Positions 62,538 to 64,000 of a stretch of DNA of 64,000 bases are shown here, piece after piece (the stretch's first letter is position 1; every line of letters begins with the position of its first letter). The translations under genes were made by a program, and so were the position numbers. The notes below the pieces were generated by a model, which did no database searches, was not told the DNA's origin, and was given only the letters and a program-made list of their open reading frames with translations. The DNA is taken from positions 1 to 64,000 of the forward strand of contig CALWPY010000003.1 of the NCBI GenBank assembly GCA_944383545.1. Reading direction: 5' to 3'. This DNA comes from an uncultured Lachnospiraceae bacterium (GTDB taxonomy: Bacteria > Bacillota > Clostridia > Lachnospirales > Lachnospiraceae).

Positions 62538-63131
62538 ATGATACAACCATTAGATATTAAAACACAGTCATTCAAGAAGGGATTATTTGGTTATAAAACA
62601 AGTGATGTTAATACTTTCGTAGATACAGTATACAGAGCATACGAAGAGCTATATAATGAAAATGCAGACCTTGCCGATAAGCTTGAAAAGTTAAATAAAT
62701 CTTTAGAGGAAGGCAGATTAAAGATTTTTGAGCTTGAAAATAAATTACAGAAGGCAGAAAATGTTTCAAATTATGATGACCCTTTAGATGTGAAAAAGTC
62801 AAGGGATATAGTTGCTGAAGCTAAGAAAAATGCTGCAGAAATTATTGCGAAGGCAAAAGAAGAAAGCGACAAGATTGTTAATGCGGCAAAAGGAAAAGCT
62901 GATACGGGAAATCATTTTGAAGAAGATAAAGTCAGCTTAAAGACAGAAAGTACACAGGAAAAGAAATCTGCCGCATCAGAATTCTTTAAGAAAGCTGAAG
63001 AAGAGGCGCCGATTGGCGGAGATGATGACGATGAAATCTTTGTCGGAGAAATTGAAGACAACAGAAAGCGCAACAAGATGATGATTGGTGATGGCGAAGA
63101 AGATGACGATGTAGACTTTGAATTTCTTTAA
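62538..63131 (+). CDS. DivIVA domain-containing protein
   Basis: 197 residues. IQPLDIKTQSFKKGLFGYKT then VNTFVDTVYRAYEEL is the membrane-curvature-sensing DivIVA/GpsB N-terminus. A coiled coil (about 35-75) and a second, Ala/Lys-rich helix (AKKNAAEIIAKAKEESDKIV) follow, then a very acidic tail. It probably gathers at the division site or poles. GGAGG precedes the ATG and a terminator follows. Confidence 0.9.
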   Translation: MIQPLDIKTQSFKKGLFGYKTSDVNTFVDTVYRAYEELYNENADLADKLEKLNKSLEEGRLKIFELENKLQKAENVSNYDDPLDVKKSRDIVAEAKKNAAEIIAKAKEESDKIVNAAKGKADTGNHFEEDKVSLKTESTQEKKSAASEFFKKAEEEAPIGGDDDDEIFVGEIEDNRKRNKMMIGDGEEDDDVDFEFL

Positions 63132-63138
63132 AATTTTA

Positions 63139-63166
63139 AGAGTGCTGCAAAAGCGGCACTCTTTTT
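63139..63166 (+). terminator. Terminator after the DivIVA-domain gene
   Basis: AGAGTGCTGC and GCGGCACTCT around an AAAA loop, followed by TTTT. Confidence 0.9.
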
Positions 63167-63196
63167 AAAATTATAAGAATCAGACGGAGGTTTGTT

Positions 63197-63802
63197 GTGT
63201 TTTCATATATAAAAGGTACACTGGAATATAAAGGCGAAGATTATATTGTAATTGAAAACGGAAATATAGGTTATGAAATTAAAACATCAGGCAGTGTAAT
63301 AAACAGACTTACGCAAATGCATGAAATGGTAACGGTTTATACATATTTATATGTTCGTGAAGATGAAATGACCTTATATGGTTTCCTTAAGAAAGATGAG
63401 CTGAGTGTTTTTGAGCTGCTTATAGGCATAAGCGGAGTAGGCCCTAAGGCTGCCCTGTCCGTGCTTACGGCTCTGAATGTGGAAGAACTGCATATGGCTG
63501 TACTTTCCGAGGATTCTAAGGCTATATCAAGGGCAAACGGAATAGGTTCAAAAACAGCACAGAGAATTATTATAGAATTAAAAGATAAGTTAAAACTGGA
63601 AGATATATATGGAGAACTGCCTTTTGAATCACCTGATGCAAATGTTACAGATTCCGATATGGATGCGGTAAAAGAGGCCGCTATGGCTCTTACAAGTCTT
63701 GGATATTCAAACGCAGAAGCATTAAGGGCAATAAAGAAAGTAGAAAATTACAAAGAAATGAATGTAGAAGAGCTTTTAAAGGCAGCTCTTAAGAGAATAT
63801 AA
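63197..63802 (+). CDS. ruvA: Holliday junction branch-migration protein RuvA
   Basis: 201 residues from a GTG six bases after GGAGG. Tetrameric junction-binding protein. N-terminal OB domain (MFSYIKGTLEYKGEDYIVIE), two helix-hairpin-helix motifs (LIGISGVGPKAALSVL; ISRANGIGSKTAQRIIIELK), and the C-terminal domain that touches RuvB (EAAMALTSLGYSNAEALRAI). ruvB follows after 111 bases. Confidence 0.97.
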   Translation: MFSYIKGTLEYKGEDYIVIENGNIGYEIKTSGSVINRLTQMHEMVTVYTYLYVREDEMTLYGFLKKDELSVFELLIGISGVGPKAALSVLTALNVEELHMAVLSEDSKAISRANGIGSKTAQRIIIELKDKLKLEDIYGELPFESPDANVTDSDMDAVKEAAMALTSLGYSNAEALRAIKKVENYKEMNVEELLKAALKRI

Positions 63803-63817
63803 ATTATTTAACATTCA

Positions 63818-63846
63818 TTGCTTATTTATGTCTAATAGTGTATAAT
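63818..63846 (+). promoter_or_regulatory. Promoter between ruvA and ruvB
   Basis: TTGCTT (63818-63823), 17 bases, TATAAT (63841-63846), followed by an imperfect hairpin (TAAGTAGTG...CATTACTTA, about 63864-63898) before ruvB. It suggests that ruvB can be transcribed apart from ruvA. Confidence 0.5.
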
Positions 63847-63913
63847 AAAAGGAGTTTTTATTTAAGTAGTGATATGCCGTAAAAGGAGCATTACTTAACA
63901 ATTCGGAGTTATT

Positions 63914-64000
63914 ATGGCGAACAGAATTATAACAACAGATATAATCCCGGAAGAGGACAGAAATGAACAGGGATTAAGACCTTTAAGTCTGAATGAATAC
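63914..64000 (+). CDS. ruvB: RuvB, start of gene (cut by window edge)
   Basis: 29 codons are inside the window: MANRIITTDIIPEEDRNEQG then LRPLSLNEY, the usual RuvB N-terminus just before the AAA+ domain. CGGAG precedes the ATG. RuvB is the hexameric ATPase that drives branch migration together with RuvA. Confidence 0.92.
   Translation, partial: MANRIITTDIIPEEDRNEQGLRPLSLNEY

Overview
The window reads as chromosome of a low-GC, spore-forming member of the Clostridia, most like a Lachnospiraceae. The evidence is gene content: spoIVA, both dipicolinate synthase subunits (dpaA/dpaB), a PBP5/DacF-type carboxypeptidase, DUF512, scpA/scpB, and the block secG-rnr-smpB-ssrA. No species can be named from the sequence alone.

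Region 1 (1 to about 24.25 kb, all plus strand, very AT-rich by eye) is an accessory island built from the wreckage of Rhs/YD-repeat polymorphic toxins and a long row of small, mostly unrelated genes that look like immunity genes. It holds two large near-identical pieces of YD core (about 2.1-2.7 and 4.2-4.8 kb) and several smaller core shreds. A proline/isoleucine-rich pre-toxin linker (core motif IPGTVDVPNGIIIDFP) occurs at least five times, each joined to a different C-terminal toxin tip or toxin remnant and followed by a different small gene. Recognisable immunity-type families are DUF4279, SMI1/KNR4 (SUKH), DUF3969, Imm53, DUF6980, DUF6984 and tentatively Imm32. About twenty others are not recognised. 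Two toxin/immunity cassettes occur twice, the second copy being decayed (nonsense codon, in-frame deletion, frameshifts). No complete toxin, transposase or integrase is visible. The island looks like a store of displaced cassettes beside a full-length toxin gene outside the window.

Region 2 (24.3-43.7 kb) is core genome. aroF-type DAHP synthase diverges from rplS, which has an L19-leader-like 5' region. Then come two signal peptidases flanking rbgA, and rnhB, yraN, pgeF, DUF512, der, plsY, gpsA and an SGNH hydrolase. Sporulation and chromosome genes follow (spoIVA, scpA, scpB, dacF-like, dpaA, dpaB), then asnB on the minus strand. Good matches to a sigma-E promoter before spoIVA and a sigma-K promoter before dpaAB fit mother-cell expression.

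Region 3 (43.8-54.4 kb) starts with gpmI and a transglutaminase-like wall protein. A Dlt-like operon follows (Asp/Glu racemase, adenylation enzyme, carrier protein, MBOAT acyltransferase, DltD-like SGNH protein with a GDC instead of GDS motif), then a lipoprotein and enolase.

Region 4 (54.4-64 kb) has a CBS protein, a CofE-like ligase, secG, rnr, smpB, a small membrane protein, ssrA (tmRNA), a Wzx-type flippase, a convergent DEDD exonuclease, a DivIVA-domain protein, ruvA and the start of ruvB.

A structured dispersed repeat, with hairpins and a perfect extended -10 box at its left end, lies before the transglutaminase gene (partly as a tandem pair) and before the CBS gene, and a decayed copy lies in the toxin island. 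It is the best candidate here for an undescribed small element.
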